Below, in pieces: positions 57,579 through 64,000 of a stretch of 64,000 nucleotides of DNA. Made by a program: the position numbers and the translations under genes. Below the pieces are notes generated by a model. That model saw only the letters and a list, made by a program, of their open reading frames with translations. It searched no databases and had not been told where the DNA came from. The number at the start of each line of letters is the position of its first letter. Position 1 is the first letter of the stretch. The stretch is from Haloterrigena salina JCM 13891 (GTDB lineage: Archaea > Halobacteriota > Halobacteria > Halobacteriales > Natrialbaceae), in assembly GCF_000337495.1 (NCBI RefSeq), contig NZ_AOIS01000028.1:8740-72739 (forward strand). Reading direction: 5' to 3'.

Positions 57579-60173
57579 ATGGAGTATTACGAGGCGGCGG
57601 ATTTCTTATTCGATCTGCGGCGCTTTCGCCCCAAACCCGGGACGGAGTCGACGGCGCGGCTGCTCGCCCACCTCGGCGACCCCCACGACGGGGTCGCGTT
57701 CGTGCAGATCGCCGGCTCCAACGGCAAGGGGAGCACGGCACGGATGGTCGAGCGAAGCCTCCGGGAAGCCGGACTCTCGGTCGGCCTCTACACCTCGCCC
57801 CACCTCGAGGACTTACGCGAGCGGATCCGCGTCGACGGCCGGAAGATCCCCCGCTCGGCGGTCGGCGAGTTCGTCGAGGCGACCCGCGAGTACATCACCG
57901 ATCGGGGCGCCGACGGCGAGTCGCCGACGTTCTTCGAGACGATGACCGCCATGGCCGTCTGGCAGTTCGGCCGCGAGGACGTCGACGTCGCCGTCCTCGA
58001 GGTCGGCATCGGCGGCAAGTACGACGCCACGAGCGTCGTCGACCCCGTCGCGAGCGCGGTCACGAGCGTCACGTTAGAGCACACGGGCATCCTCGGCGAC
58101 ACGGTCGGCGAGATCGCCCGCGACAAGGCCCACGTCGCGCCCGCCGACGCCCCGCTGGTGACCGGTACCACCGGCGACGCCCTCGAGGGGGTCCGCGAGG
58201 TCGCGGGCGACGTGATCACCGTCGGGGCCGCGGACGCCGACCGCGACGACGAGCCCGACGTTCGCGTCGCGTACGGCGGCCGGGTGAACCACACCGAAGC
58301 CGCCGTCACCGTCGAGCGCGGCGACTGGAACCTCGAGACGCGGCTCTCGCTGCTGGGGGCCCACCAGGCCGAAAACGCGGGGATCGCCGCCGTCCTGGCC
58401 CGGCAGGTCGCCGACGTCTCGGACGACGATCTCGCGCGCGGGCTGCGAAGCGCCCACTGGCCCGGTCGGTTCGAGGTGATGGACACCGAGCCGCTGGTCG
58501 TCTTAGACGGCGCACACAACCCCGGCGCCTGCGAGACGCTCGCGACGACGCTCGGCACCTACGACTACGACGACCTCTACCTCGTCTTCGGGGCGATGCA
58601 CGACAAGGACCACCGCGAGATGGCCGCGACGCTGCCGACGCCCGACGCGGTCGTCGCGACCGAGCCGTCCCTCGACCGCGCCGAGGACCGCGACCTCCTC
58701 GCGAACGTGTTCGAAGATGCCGGCGTCGCCGACGTCCGAACGTCGGCCGCCGTCCAGGACGCCCTCGAGACCGCCCTTCGGGAGGCCGACGCCGACGACT
58801 GCGTGCTCGTGACGGGCTCGCTGTTCGCCGTCGCCGAGGCCCGATCGCGCTGGACGAACGCCGGCGTACCGAAGCGGATTCGCGACCGCGAGGACGCCCG
58901 GGAAACGCTCGCGACGGCGAACGTTCCCGCCGCGAGCGATCCGGAGCTCCAAGGCGACGCCGTCCACCGCGTCGTCTCGCTCTCGCTGGGCTACCGGCAG
59001 GCCACGGCCGTCGAACGGGAACTGCTGCGACTCGGCGGCGAGTGCGCCCTCTCGGGGTTGCAACGCGACGAGGAGTCGGTCGACGCCGTCCTGATGGGCA
59101 CCGTCACCCAGTTCGAACGCCTCGTCGAGCGCCTCGAGTCCGACCCCGGACCGACGGCGGGTTCGGACGCCGACGCGACCGCCCACGGCTTGCTCGAGGT
59201 CGCCCGGGAGCTTCGGGAGAGCCTCGAGATCGAACCGGCGGCGGACTCGAGTCCACAGGGGCCGGCCGGAGAGCCCTCGAGTCCACGGGAGTCGACTGCG
59301 GCGGTCCCGAGCGGCCAGACCGCGACCGCCGGTTCCGACGCCGCCGACTCGAGCTATCCCTGGGACGACCGCACCGCCGTCATGGGCATCCTGAACGTCA
59401 CGCCCGACAGCTTCCACGACGGCGGCGAGTACGACGCCCTCGAGGACGCCGTCGCCCGCGCCGAACGGATGATCGAGAACGGCGTCGACGTGATCGACGT
59501 CGGCGGCGAGTCGACCCGGCCCGGCGCCGACCCGGTTCCGATCGAGCAGGAGATCGACCGCGTCGTGCCCGTCGTCGAGGAGATCGCCGATCTCGACTCC
59601 CTCGTCTCGATCGACACCCGAAAAGCCGCCGTCGCCGAGGCCGCCCTCGAGGCCGGCGCCGACATCATCAACGACGTCTCGGGGCTCGAGGATCCCGAGA
59701 TGCGCTTCGTCGTCGCCGACCACGACGCGATGCTGGTGTTGATGCACAGCATCGACGCGCCGGTCGTGCCGGGCCGCGAGGTCGAGTACGACGACGTCGT
59801 CGAAGACGTGATCGACCGCCTCTCCGAGCGGATTCTGCTCGCGGAGAAGGCCGGCATCGACCGCGAGGATATCATCGTCGATCCGGGGATCGGCTTCGGC
59901 AAGTCGGCTCGCGAGGCCTTCGAGATCCTCGATCGCACCGACGAGTTCCGGGCGCTGGGCTGTGCGATCCTGATCGGACACTCCCACAAGTCGATGTTCG
60001 AACATGTCGGCCGCGAGGCCGGCGAGCGCGGCCCGTCGACCGTCGCGGCGAGCGCGATCGCGGCCGATCGCGGCGCCGATATCGTCCGGGTCCACGACGT
60101 CCCCGAGAACGTCGCCGCGGTCCGGACGGCGCTCGCGGCACGGAATCCGGAACGGTTCGACTGGAGCGGCTGA
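57579..60173 (+). CDS. folCP: Fused folylpolyglutamate synthase/dihydropteroate synthase
   Basis: 864 residues. Residues 1 to about 425 are FolC: P-loop FVQIAGSNGKGSTARMVERS, YTSPHLEDLRERIRVDGR, VEVGIGGKYDATSVVDP and VVLDGAHNPGACETLA. Residues of about 425-525 form an extra segment (VHRVVSLSLGYRQATAVERE, GLQRDEESVDAVLMGTVTQF), then a Ser/Pro-rich linker, then FolP from about 597: TAVMGILNVTPDSFHDGGEY, IDVGGESTRPGADPVPIEQE, SIDTRKAAVAEAAL and the phosphate-binding IIVDPGIGFGKSAREAFEIL. The enzymes act in folate synthesis: joining pterin to pABA and adding Glu to folates. Such a fusion is known in Haloferax. TATA-like TTCCTAAG lies about 28 bases upstream. Confidence 0.95.
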   Translation: MEYYEAADFLFDLRRFRPKPGTESTARLLAHLGDPHDGVAFVQIAGSNGKGSTARMVERSLREAGLSVGLYTSPHLEDLRERIRVDGRKIPRSAVGEFVEATREYITDRGADGESPTFFETMTAMAVWQFGREDVDVAVLEVGIGGKYDATSVVDPVASAVTSVTLEHTGILGDTVGEIARDKAHVAPADAPLVTGTTGDALEGVREVAGDVITVGAADADRDDEPDVRVAYGGRVNHTEAAVTVERGDWNLETRLSLLGAHQAENAGIAAVLARQVADVSDDDLARGLRSAHWPGRFEVMDTEPLVVLDGAHNPGACETLATTLGTYDYDDLYLVFGAMHDKDHREMAATLPTPDAVVATEPSLDRAEDRDLLANVFEDAGVADVRTSAAVQDALETALREADADDCVLVTGSLFAVAEARSRWTNAGVPKRIRDREDARETLATANVPAASDPELQGDAVHRVVSLSLGYRQATAVERELLRLGGECALSGLQRDEESVDAVLMGTVTQFERLVERLESDPGPTAGSDADATAHGLLEVARELRESLEIEPAADSSPQGPAGEPSSPRESTAAVPSGQTATAGSDAADSSYPWDDRTAVMGILNVTPDSFHDGGEYDALEDAVARAERMIENGVDVIDVGGESTRPGADPVPIEQEIDRVVPVVEEIADLDSLVSIDTRKAAVAEAALEAGADIINDVSGLEDPEMRFVVADHDAMLVLMHSIDAPVVPGREVEYDDVVEDVIDRLSERILLAEKAGIDREDIIVDPGIGFGKSAREAFEILDRTDEFRALGCAILIGHSHKSMFEHVGREAGERGPSTVAASAIAADRGADIVRVHDVPENVAAVRTALAARNPERFDWSG

Positions 60174-60261
60174 TCGACGTTCAGCTTCAGTTGCCGGTCC
60201 AAGCTTCAACCGTCCGGGGGGTGTAGCCACCACGAGCGCAGCGTGCGCGGAGGTTCATCCA

Positions 60262-61035
60262 ATGTCCGAGGAACACGATCACGATCTGTCGACGGAGCTC
60301 CCGACGGAAGCGACCGAGAAACTCGACGAGTACGACGTAGACGATCCGATAGGCGCGGTGCTGTCGATCGTCGGTGGCGATCTCAAAGCCGCGGTGCCGT
60401 TGCTGGGTGGCGGCGTGGTGCTCCTCTCGGCGCTCAAATCGCTCGGCAAGGGCCAACTCCGAGCGATCCCGAAAGCCGCCGTCGCCGCCGGCCTGTTCAG
60501 CTACGGGCTGCGGAACCGCGGCGGGGACGAGGCGGAGACGTTCCAGCCGACCTTAGCCGATATCGAGGGCGGGACCGAGGGGAAAGACGTCTCCGACGCG
60601 GCCCACGCGGCCGCCGAGCGCCCCGATTCCGGACAGGAATCCGAGATCGACGCCAGCGGAGACGTCCACGAGTCGGCACAGCTCGGCGACGAGGGCGAGA
60701 CGGGATCGCGGATCGAGTTCAGCGACGAGACGGACGAGGAAGAGACGCGTACCAAACCGGACCACGTGGGTGACGAGGAGGATCCGCGCCGGGACACCGG
60801 CGACGACGACGAGACGGTCGAGGTCGACGTCTCCGATACGGCCATGGCCGAGGAGACCAGCGAGGCGACGGGTCCCGATCCCGAACAGGCCCAGCCCTCC
60901 CAGACCGACGCGATCGAACCCGAAGAGACGCCCGAGGAGGACGCCTCGGACATGAAGGTCGAACCGGATGAGGACGCCGACAGCACCGACGACGAGGACG
61001 AGGCAACCGAGGACGGCGACGACGAGGACCAGTAA
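60262..61035 (+). CDS. Acidic hypothetical protein with a short hydrophobic N-terminal region
   Basis: 257 residues from ATG 60262 (MSEEHDHDLSTELPTEATEK). A hydrophobic segment (LKAAVPLLGGGVVLLSALKS) near residues 38-57 is followed by a second (IPKAAVAAGLFSYGL), suggesting membrane association. From about residue 90 the protein is a low-complexity Asp/Glu/Ser/Thr tail ending in repeated DED/EDG. No domain recognised. It starts 88 bases after folCP on the same strand and could be co-transcribed. Confidence 0.72.
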   Translation: MSEEHDHDLSTELPTEATEKLDEYDVDDPIGAVLSIVGGDLKAAVPLLGGGVVLLSALKSLGKGQLRAIPKAAVAAGLFSYGLRNRGGDEAETFQPTLADIEGGTEGKDVSDAAHAAAERPDSGQESEIDASGDVHESAQLGDEGETGSRIEFSDETDEEETRTKPDHVGDEEDPRRDTGDDDETVEVDVSDTAMAEETSEATGPDPEQAQPSQTDAIEPEETPEEDASDMKVEPDEDADSTDDEDEATEDGDDEDQ

Positions 61036-61123
61036 CTCGAGTCGAATCCACACCGTTCGCGGACCGTCCGTGCGGACGCGGAGACCGTTCTGTTCGGAAG
61101 CGGACTCCTTTTCGAGCCGTCGA

Positions 61124-61384
61124 CTACGAGCGACGGCGCTCCCGTGGCGGTTCCCCGCTCGTCGACTGCCGCGCCGATTGCCATCCCGAGAGCAAGACGG
61201 CCGGAAGCGCGATCGCCGCGACCGCGAGGAGTACGCCGCCGACGACCGCCCAGTTCGTGATGCGACTCGGGTCGAATCGCGGGATCGCAGTGACTCTGAG
61301 GATGACGACCGCTGCGATGGGGACGACGACGAATGCGAGTAGCAACGCGGCGTACTCGAGGCGTCGGTCCCACTGCGTGTCCAT
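61124..61384 (-). CDS. Small two-helix membrane protein
   Basis: 86 residues from ATG 61384 (MDTQWDRRLEYAALLLAFVV). Two membrane helices (YAALLLAFVVVPIAAVVILR, WAVVGGVLLAVAAIALPAVL) with an intervening loop (ITAIPRFDPSRITN-type) and a basic Arg-rich tail (GEPPRERRRS). Divergent from the aldo/keto reductase gene. No family recognised. Confidence 0.6.
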   Translation of the reverse strand: MDTQWDRRLEYAALLLAFVVVPIAAVVILRVTAIPRFDPSRITNWAVVGGVLLAVAAIALPAVLLSGWQSARQSTSGEPPRERRRS

Positions 61385-61482
61385 ACCGTGGATTGTCAGT
61401 CGACTCCCATGAGTCGTTTGGATCAGGAGCGGCGGCGCGATTGAATCGAGTCGACGGATTACGCAACCCCCATCATATTTCG

Positions 61483-61503
61483 GGAATAGGAAAGCGATAT
61501 TCC
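61483..61503. promoter_or_regulatory. Inverted repeat upstream of the aldo/keto reductase
   Basis: GGAATA/TATTCC with a 9-base spacer, about 10 bases upstream of a TATA-like CATAAGTT (61510-61517) and about 37 before the ATG at 61540. Possible operator. Confidence 0.4.
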
Positions 61504-61539
61504 GCATCCCATAAGTTCCCTCGATACGAACGGACGACT

Positions 61540-62595
61540 ATGCAATACCAGGAACTCGGCGACTCCGGCGTCGAGGTCAGCGAAGTCGGCTTCGGCGCGT
61601 GGGTCGTCGGCACCGACTGGTGGGGCGACCGCTCGGAAGACGACGCCCTCGAGATGATCCGGTACGCCGTCGAGCAGGGAATCACCTACTTCGACACCGG
61701 CGACGTCTACGGCCACGGTCGCAGCGAAGAACTGGTCGGCGAGGCCCTCTCGGAGTTCCGGGACGAGGTGACGATCGCCACCAAGGTCGGCTACGACTTC
61801 TACAACAATCCCCAGGCCGGCCACGGCGAACTGCCAAAGGAGATGGACCCCGAGTACCTCCGGGACGCCGTCGAGCAGAGTCTCGATCGGCTCGGCGTCG
61901 ACTCCGTCGACGTCCTCCAACTGCACAACGCCGACGTCGACGAGATCACGCCCGACGTGCTCGAACTCCTCGACGAACTCGAGGAGGAGGGACTGATCGA
62001 CGCGACCGGCCTCGCGTTAGGGCCCTCGATCGGCTGGCTCGCGGAGGGCGACCTCGCCATCGAGGAGGAGTTCGACTCCGTCCAGTTAGTCTGGAACGTG
62101 CTCGAGCAGGAGGTCGGCAACCACTTCCTCGAGACGATCGAGGAGACGGGCTCGTCGACGAGCCTGATCCCCCGCGTCCCCCACTCCTCGGGGATCTTGA
62201 ACGAGCAGGTCACGCCCGACACCGAACTCGGTGAGGGCGACCACCGCGGCTTCCGTCCCGACGAGTGGTACGAGACCGGTTGGGAGAAACTCGAGAAGTT
62301 GCGGTTCTTAGAGCGCGACGGCGAGCGCACGATGGGCCAGGCGTCGATCGCGTGGCTGCTCTCCCACGAACCGGTCGCGACCGTCACGCCGACGTTCCGC
62401 ACGAGAGACGACATCGACGAGTGGACCGCGGCGAGCGACGTTCCGAAACTCTCCGCGGAGGAACTGGCCCGCGTCGAGGAACTGTACGAGAACGACTTCG
62501 ACATCGACCGCGACGACGGCATGGACTCGCTTCGCTCCTCCGTCGACGGTGCGGACATCGAGTCGGCCGGCCTCGACAAGCTGGCGGCTGACTGA
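61540..62595 (+). CDS. Aldo/keto reductase
   Basis: 351 residues from ATG 61540; CATAAGTT about 26 bases upstream is a TATA-like element that supports it. The catalytic tetrad is complete: Asp52 (YFDTGDVYG), Tyr57, Lys82 (IATKVGYD) and His129 (VLQLHNAD). SIAWLLSHEPVATVTPTFRT is the cofactor-binding stretch, followed by a C-terminal extension ending LDKLAAD. Related to the YdjG/auxin-induced AKR group; substrate unknown. It shares an upstream region with the divergent small membrane protein. Confidence 0.93.
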   Translation: MQYQELGDSGVEVSEVGFGAWVVGTDWWGDRSEDDALEMIRYAVEQGITYFDTGDVYGHGRSEELVGEALSEFRDEVTIATKVGYDFYNNPQAGHGELPKEMDPEYLRDAVEQSLDRLGVDSVDVLQLHNADVDEITPDVLELLDELEEEGLIDATGLALGPSIGWLAEGDLAIEEEFDSVQLVWNVLEQEVGNHFLETIEETGSSTSLIPRVPHSSGILNEQVTPDTELGEGDHRGFRPDEWYETGWEKLEKLRFLERDGERTMGQASIAWLLSHEPVATVTPTFRTRDDIDEWTAASDVPKLSAEELARVEELYENDFDIDRDDGMDSLRSSVDGADIESAGLDKLAAD

Positions 62596-62634
62596 GCGCG
62601 TTTTCGGCCCTCGAGCGAAAAGTCGCGGGACGGA

Positions 62635-62904
62635 CTACTCCCGGTCGGTGTTCGTCAATCTGAACTCGAGTTCGAGGTGCCCTTCGGTCTTCACGTTGAC
62701 CCCGCCGAGTTCGTCCGAGAGTTGCTCCCGCGCTCGAGAGCTCGGCTCGACGGTGACCGAGACGCTGTTACTGTTGGCGTTGTACGCGATGTTGCCGACC
62801 GTGACGTCGAACGCAAAGAGGTCGGGGACGTCCTCCCTGAGCCGGTCGCGGACGTCGTCGACCTCCGACCGCACGTCGGCCATCTCGTCGTTTAACGTCG
62901 ACAT
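62635..62904 (-). CDS. Small soluble hypothetical protein
   Basis: 89 residues from ATG 62904 (MSTLNDEMADVRSEVDDVRD); an open frame continues upstream to 62970, but GTTAAC at 62929-62934 is a TATA-like element about 27 bases before this ATG. N-terminal helix (coiled-coil-like heptads) followed by beta-like segments (AFDVTVGNIAYNANSNSVSV, VNVKTEGHLELEFRLTNTD). Family not recognised. Tail-to-tail with the aldo/keto reductase gene. Confidence 0.62.
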   Translation of the reverse strand: MSTLNDEMADVRSEVDDVRDRLREDVPDLFAFDVTVGNIAYNANSNSVSVTVEPSSRAREQLSDELGGVNVKTEGHLELEFRLTNTDRE

Positions 62905-62986
62905 CGATGGGTATAGTTCGTGAGAGACGTTAACAATTGACCTTGATAGTTCGACTCGAGTCGGCGTCATCGATGCGGCGGCCGTG

Positions 62987-63307
62987 TCAGGAGGGCATCC
63001 GGAGCGCGTAGAGGATCGCGACCAGACCCGACAGCTGACTGAGCTGACTGAGGACGGCGATCGCCGTCTCCGGGAGGAACGGAAGCGTCGCGTAGAGCAC
63101 GACCAGCAGGAACGGCACGGCGAGCGCGAGTGCGAACCCGATAGCGATGACCAGCATCGGTCGGCTGTCGTTTCGCCGGTAGCCGCGGTAGGCCTGGTAC
63201 GCGATGAACAGCCCGATGAGGGCGCTCAGAACGTCGGTCGCCTGGACGAACGTCACGAGCCACTCCGCGGCCGTCGACTCCCAGAGCTGCAGCGGTAGCG
63301 ACTGCAC
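62987..63307 (-). CDS. DUF7521-family small membrane protein
   Basis: 106 residues starting at GTG 63307, one base after the stop of the upstream winged-helix gene, so the two are an operon. Three membrane helices: LSALIGLFIAYQAYRGYRRN, MLVIAIGFALALAVPFLLVV and IAVLSQLSQLSGLVAILYAL. This short membrane family regularly accompanies a winged-helix regulator in Halobacteria; function unknown, perhaps sensing for the regulator. Confidence 0.82.
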   Translation of the reverse strand: MQSLPLQLWESTAAEWLVTFVQATDVLSALIGLFIAYQAYRGYRRNDSRPMLVIAIGFALALAVPFLLVVLYATLPFLPETAIAVLSQLSQLSGLVAILYALRMPS

Positions 63308-63308
63308 G

Positions 63309-63653
63309 CTAGATCCCCTCGATGAGATCCGTGAACCGGTCCGCGATGTCCGTCCGGCGATCGATCCGAAGCGTCAACCCGTCGTCCTCGAGTTCGATCG
63401 TGATCCGCGCTAAGTTCGTCGCGTAGACGGTCCGATGGTGGCCGCCGTCGGGATCCGGTTTCGTTCGCTCGACGAGGAGCCCGCACTCGCGGAGGTCGTC
63501 GAGCCGCCGGTACACCGTCGGTTTGGACGCGTCACAGCGATCGCTCAAGGTGGTCGCTGACATGGGTTCCTGGCTCGTCTGGGTGAGGATCGTGCGCACC
63601 GTCGAGTCCTCCAGCAGGGTCCCGATCGTCTCGACGTCCGGCTCCTCACTCAC
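63309..63653 (-). CDS. ArsR-like winged-helix transcriptional regulator
   Basis: 114 residues starting at GTG 63653 (encoding MSEEPDVETIGTLLEDSTVR). The winged helix is MSATTLSDRCDASKPTVYRR for helices 2-3, then a wing in VERTKPDPDGGHHRTVYATN. Minus-strand CTTTATAG at 63678-63685 is centred about 28 bases upstream, a clear leaderless promoter, and a 21-bp inverted repeat lies just beyond. Likely represses or activates its own operon (with DUF7521) and perhaps the divergent membrane gene. Confidence 0.88.
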   Translation of the reverse strand: MSEEPDVETIGTLLEDSTVRTILTQTSQEPMSATTLSDRCDASKPTVYRRLDDLRECGLLVERTKPDPDGGHHRTVYATNLARITIELEDDGLTLRIDRRTDIADRFTDLIEGI

Positions 63654-63677
63654 GGTAGCACCGTCTACCGAGAACTA

Positions 63678-63685
63678 CTATAAAG
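63678..63685 (-). promoter_or_regulatory. TATA box of the regulator/DUF7521 operon
   Basis: Minus-strand CTTTATAG, centred about 28 bases before the GTG start at 63653. One of the clearest promoters in the window. Confidence 0.65.
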
Positions 63686-63694
63686 GGATTTTCA

Positions 63695-63715
63695 CGACTG
63701 CAGCCGCTGCAGTCG
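63695..63715. promoter_or_regulatory. Perfect inverted repeat in the divergent regulator promoter, candidate operator
   Basis: CGACTGCAG-CCG-CTGCAGTCG (9-bp arms, 3-base centre) lies just upstream of the regulator TATA box and before the promoter of the plus-strand gene at 63756. Fits an autoregulatory winged-helix site. Confidence 0.6.
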
Positions 63716-63755
63716 CGCTCGCGAATCTTTTGGCCCCGAACGCGTTGACGGTCGT

Positions 63756-64000
63756 ATGTCACCGTCGACTCGAGCGATCGACGACCGAACCGACTCGACG
63801 AGGATCGCGCGCCGCGCGGCGGACTGGCTGCGGACCCGCCTCGGGCGCTCGAGTCCGCTCCGACCGACCGCCGGCGGCGGGCTCGCACTGGTTGCGGTCA
63901 GCGCCGCCGTGAGCCTCGCGGCGGCCGGCCTCCTCGGGGAGACGCTCCGGATCCGCTGGAGCGTCGGCACCTACTACGGCCCGGAGTACGCGCCGACGGT
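63756..64000 (+). CDS. Truncated membrane protein gene (N-terminal part, runs off the window)
   Basis: 81 residues before the window edge. Starts MSPSTRAIDDRTDSTRIARR (ATG 63756), a basic and hydrophilic N terminus, then a membrane segment GGLALVAVSAAVSLAAAGLL and ETLRIRWSVGTYYGPEYAPT. The RWSVGTYYGPEYAPT stretch is the kind of juxtamembrane motif seen in haloarchaeal integral membrane proteins of the DUF1648/unknown type, but I cannot name the family. Its promoter lies in the gap shared with the divergent winged-helix regulator. Confidence 0.65.
   Translation, partial: MSPSTRAIDDRTDSTRIARRAADWLRTRLGRSSPLRPTAGGGLALVAVSAAVSLAAAGLLGETLRIRWSVGTYYGPEYAPT

Noticed and set aside
1-64000. CRISPR arrays, transposases, integrases, rRNA genes
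   Set aside because: No regularly spaced direct repeats, no transposase or integrase motifs and no rRNA-like sequence were seen anywhere in the window.

Overview
The window reads as a stretch of the main chromosome of a halophilic archaeon (class Halobacteria). The reasons are a GC content around two thirds, proteins loaded with Asp and Glu, very frequent Tat signal peptides with lipoboxes (RR...LAGC), TATA boxes sitting about 25-30 bases before start codons (leaderless transcription), and many families known mainly from Halobacteria: DUF7344, DUF7521, DUF6149, DUF5815, DUF7124-like, HFX_2341-type regulator, Tfx, and a FolC-FolP fusion. Order Natrialbales is my best guess, held weakly. No rRNA, tRNA, CRISPR array, transposase or integrase was found. 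Housekeeping genes (valS, carB, pdxS, thrB, folCP) argue for chromosome rather than plasmid.

Layout. 1-4.7 kb (all minus): the start of a chemotaxis transducer overlapped by its binding lipoprotein, an AT-rich gene-free stretch, and an etfBA pair. 4.9-10.6 kb (plus): TRAM-domain protein, metallo-beta-lactamase-fold hydrolase, a gene-free block full of palindromes, Tfx-type regulator, an unknown, a sulfatase-like enzyme and a CARF-like/winged-helix regulator. 10.6-18 kb: RND (MMPL) exporter, an unknown, a DUF4097 lipoprotein and valyl-tRNA synthetase. 18.4-25.1 kb: small regulator, DUF1405 membrane protein, acetoacetate-decarboxylase-like protein, PdxS, two unknowns, homoserine kinase, FAD oxidoreductase. 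25.3-30 kb: a second transducer divergent from a second binding lipoprotein. 30.1-34.9 kb: MFS transporter, polysaccharide deacetylase, DUF6149, FAD/NAD oxidoreductase. 35.4-38.2 kb: a two-subunit GMC dehydrogenase. 38.4-43.6 kb: small protein, aldo/keto reductase, methyltransferase, DUF5815, hybrid-type sensor kinase. 43.9-49.9 kb: carB with a hairpin terminator, small membrane protein, YdjM-like protein, PHP phosphoesterase overlapped with a CDP-alcohol phosphatidyltransferase. 50-57.5 kb: acetyltransferase, a large membrane protein preceded by a 16-codon minigene, Tat-exported propeller-like protein, ABC ATPase, membrane protein, cupin, exported EEP nuclease/phosphatase. 57.6-64 kb: folCP, acidic protein, aldo/keto reductase, small genes, a winged-helix regulator/DUF7521 operon and a truncated membrane-protein gene.

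How genes work together. The strongest theme is binding-protein-mediated chemotaxis: two paralogous transducers, each next to its own Tat lipoprotein of the branched-chain amino acid/urea binding-protein fold, and no LivHMGF transporter genes beside either. This matches the BasB/BasT logic described in Halobacterium, in two different gene arrangements. Other functional pairs are etfB-etfA, the Tat-targeted subunit 3 with its GMC flavoprotein, PHP-PssA-like, and the regulator-DUF7521 operon.

The points most worth a second look are the triplicated N-box in the sensor kinase (with Glu at the receiver phosphorylation site), an Arg/Gly-rich insert in the dehydrogenase small subunit, a Pro/Ser insert in an FAD oxidoreductase, a leaderless 16-codon minigene coupled to a membrane protein, and several perfect palindromes at or near promoters. 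Product names rest on motifs read by eye; no database search was run.
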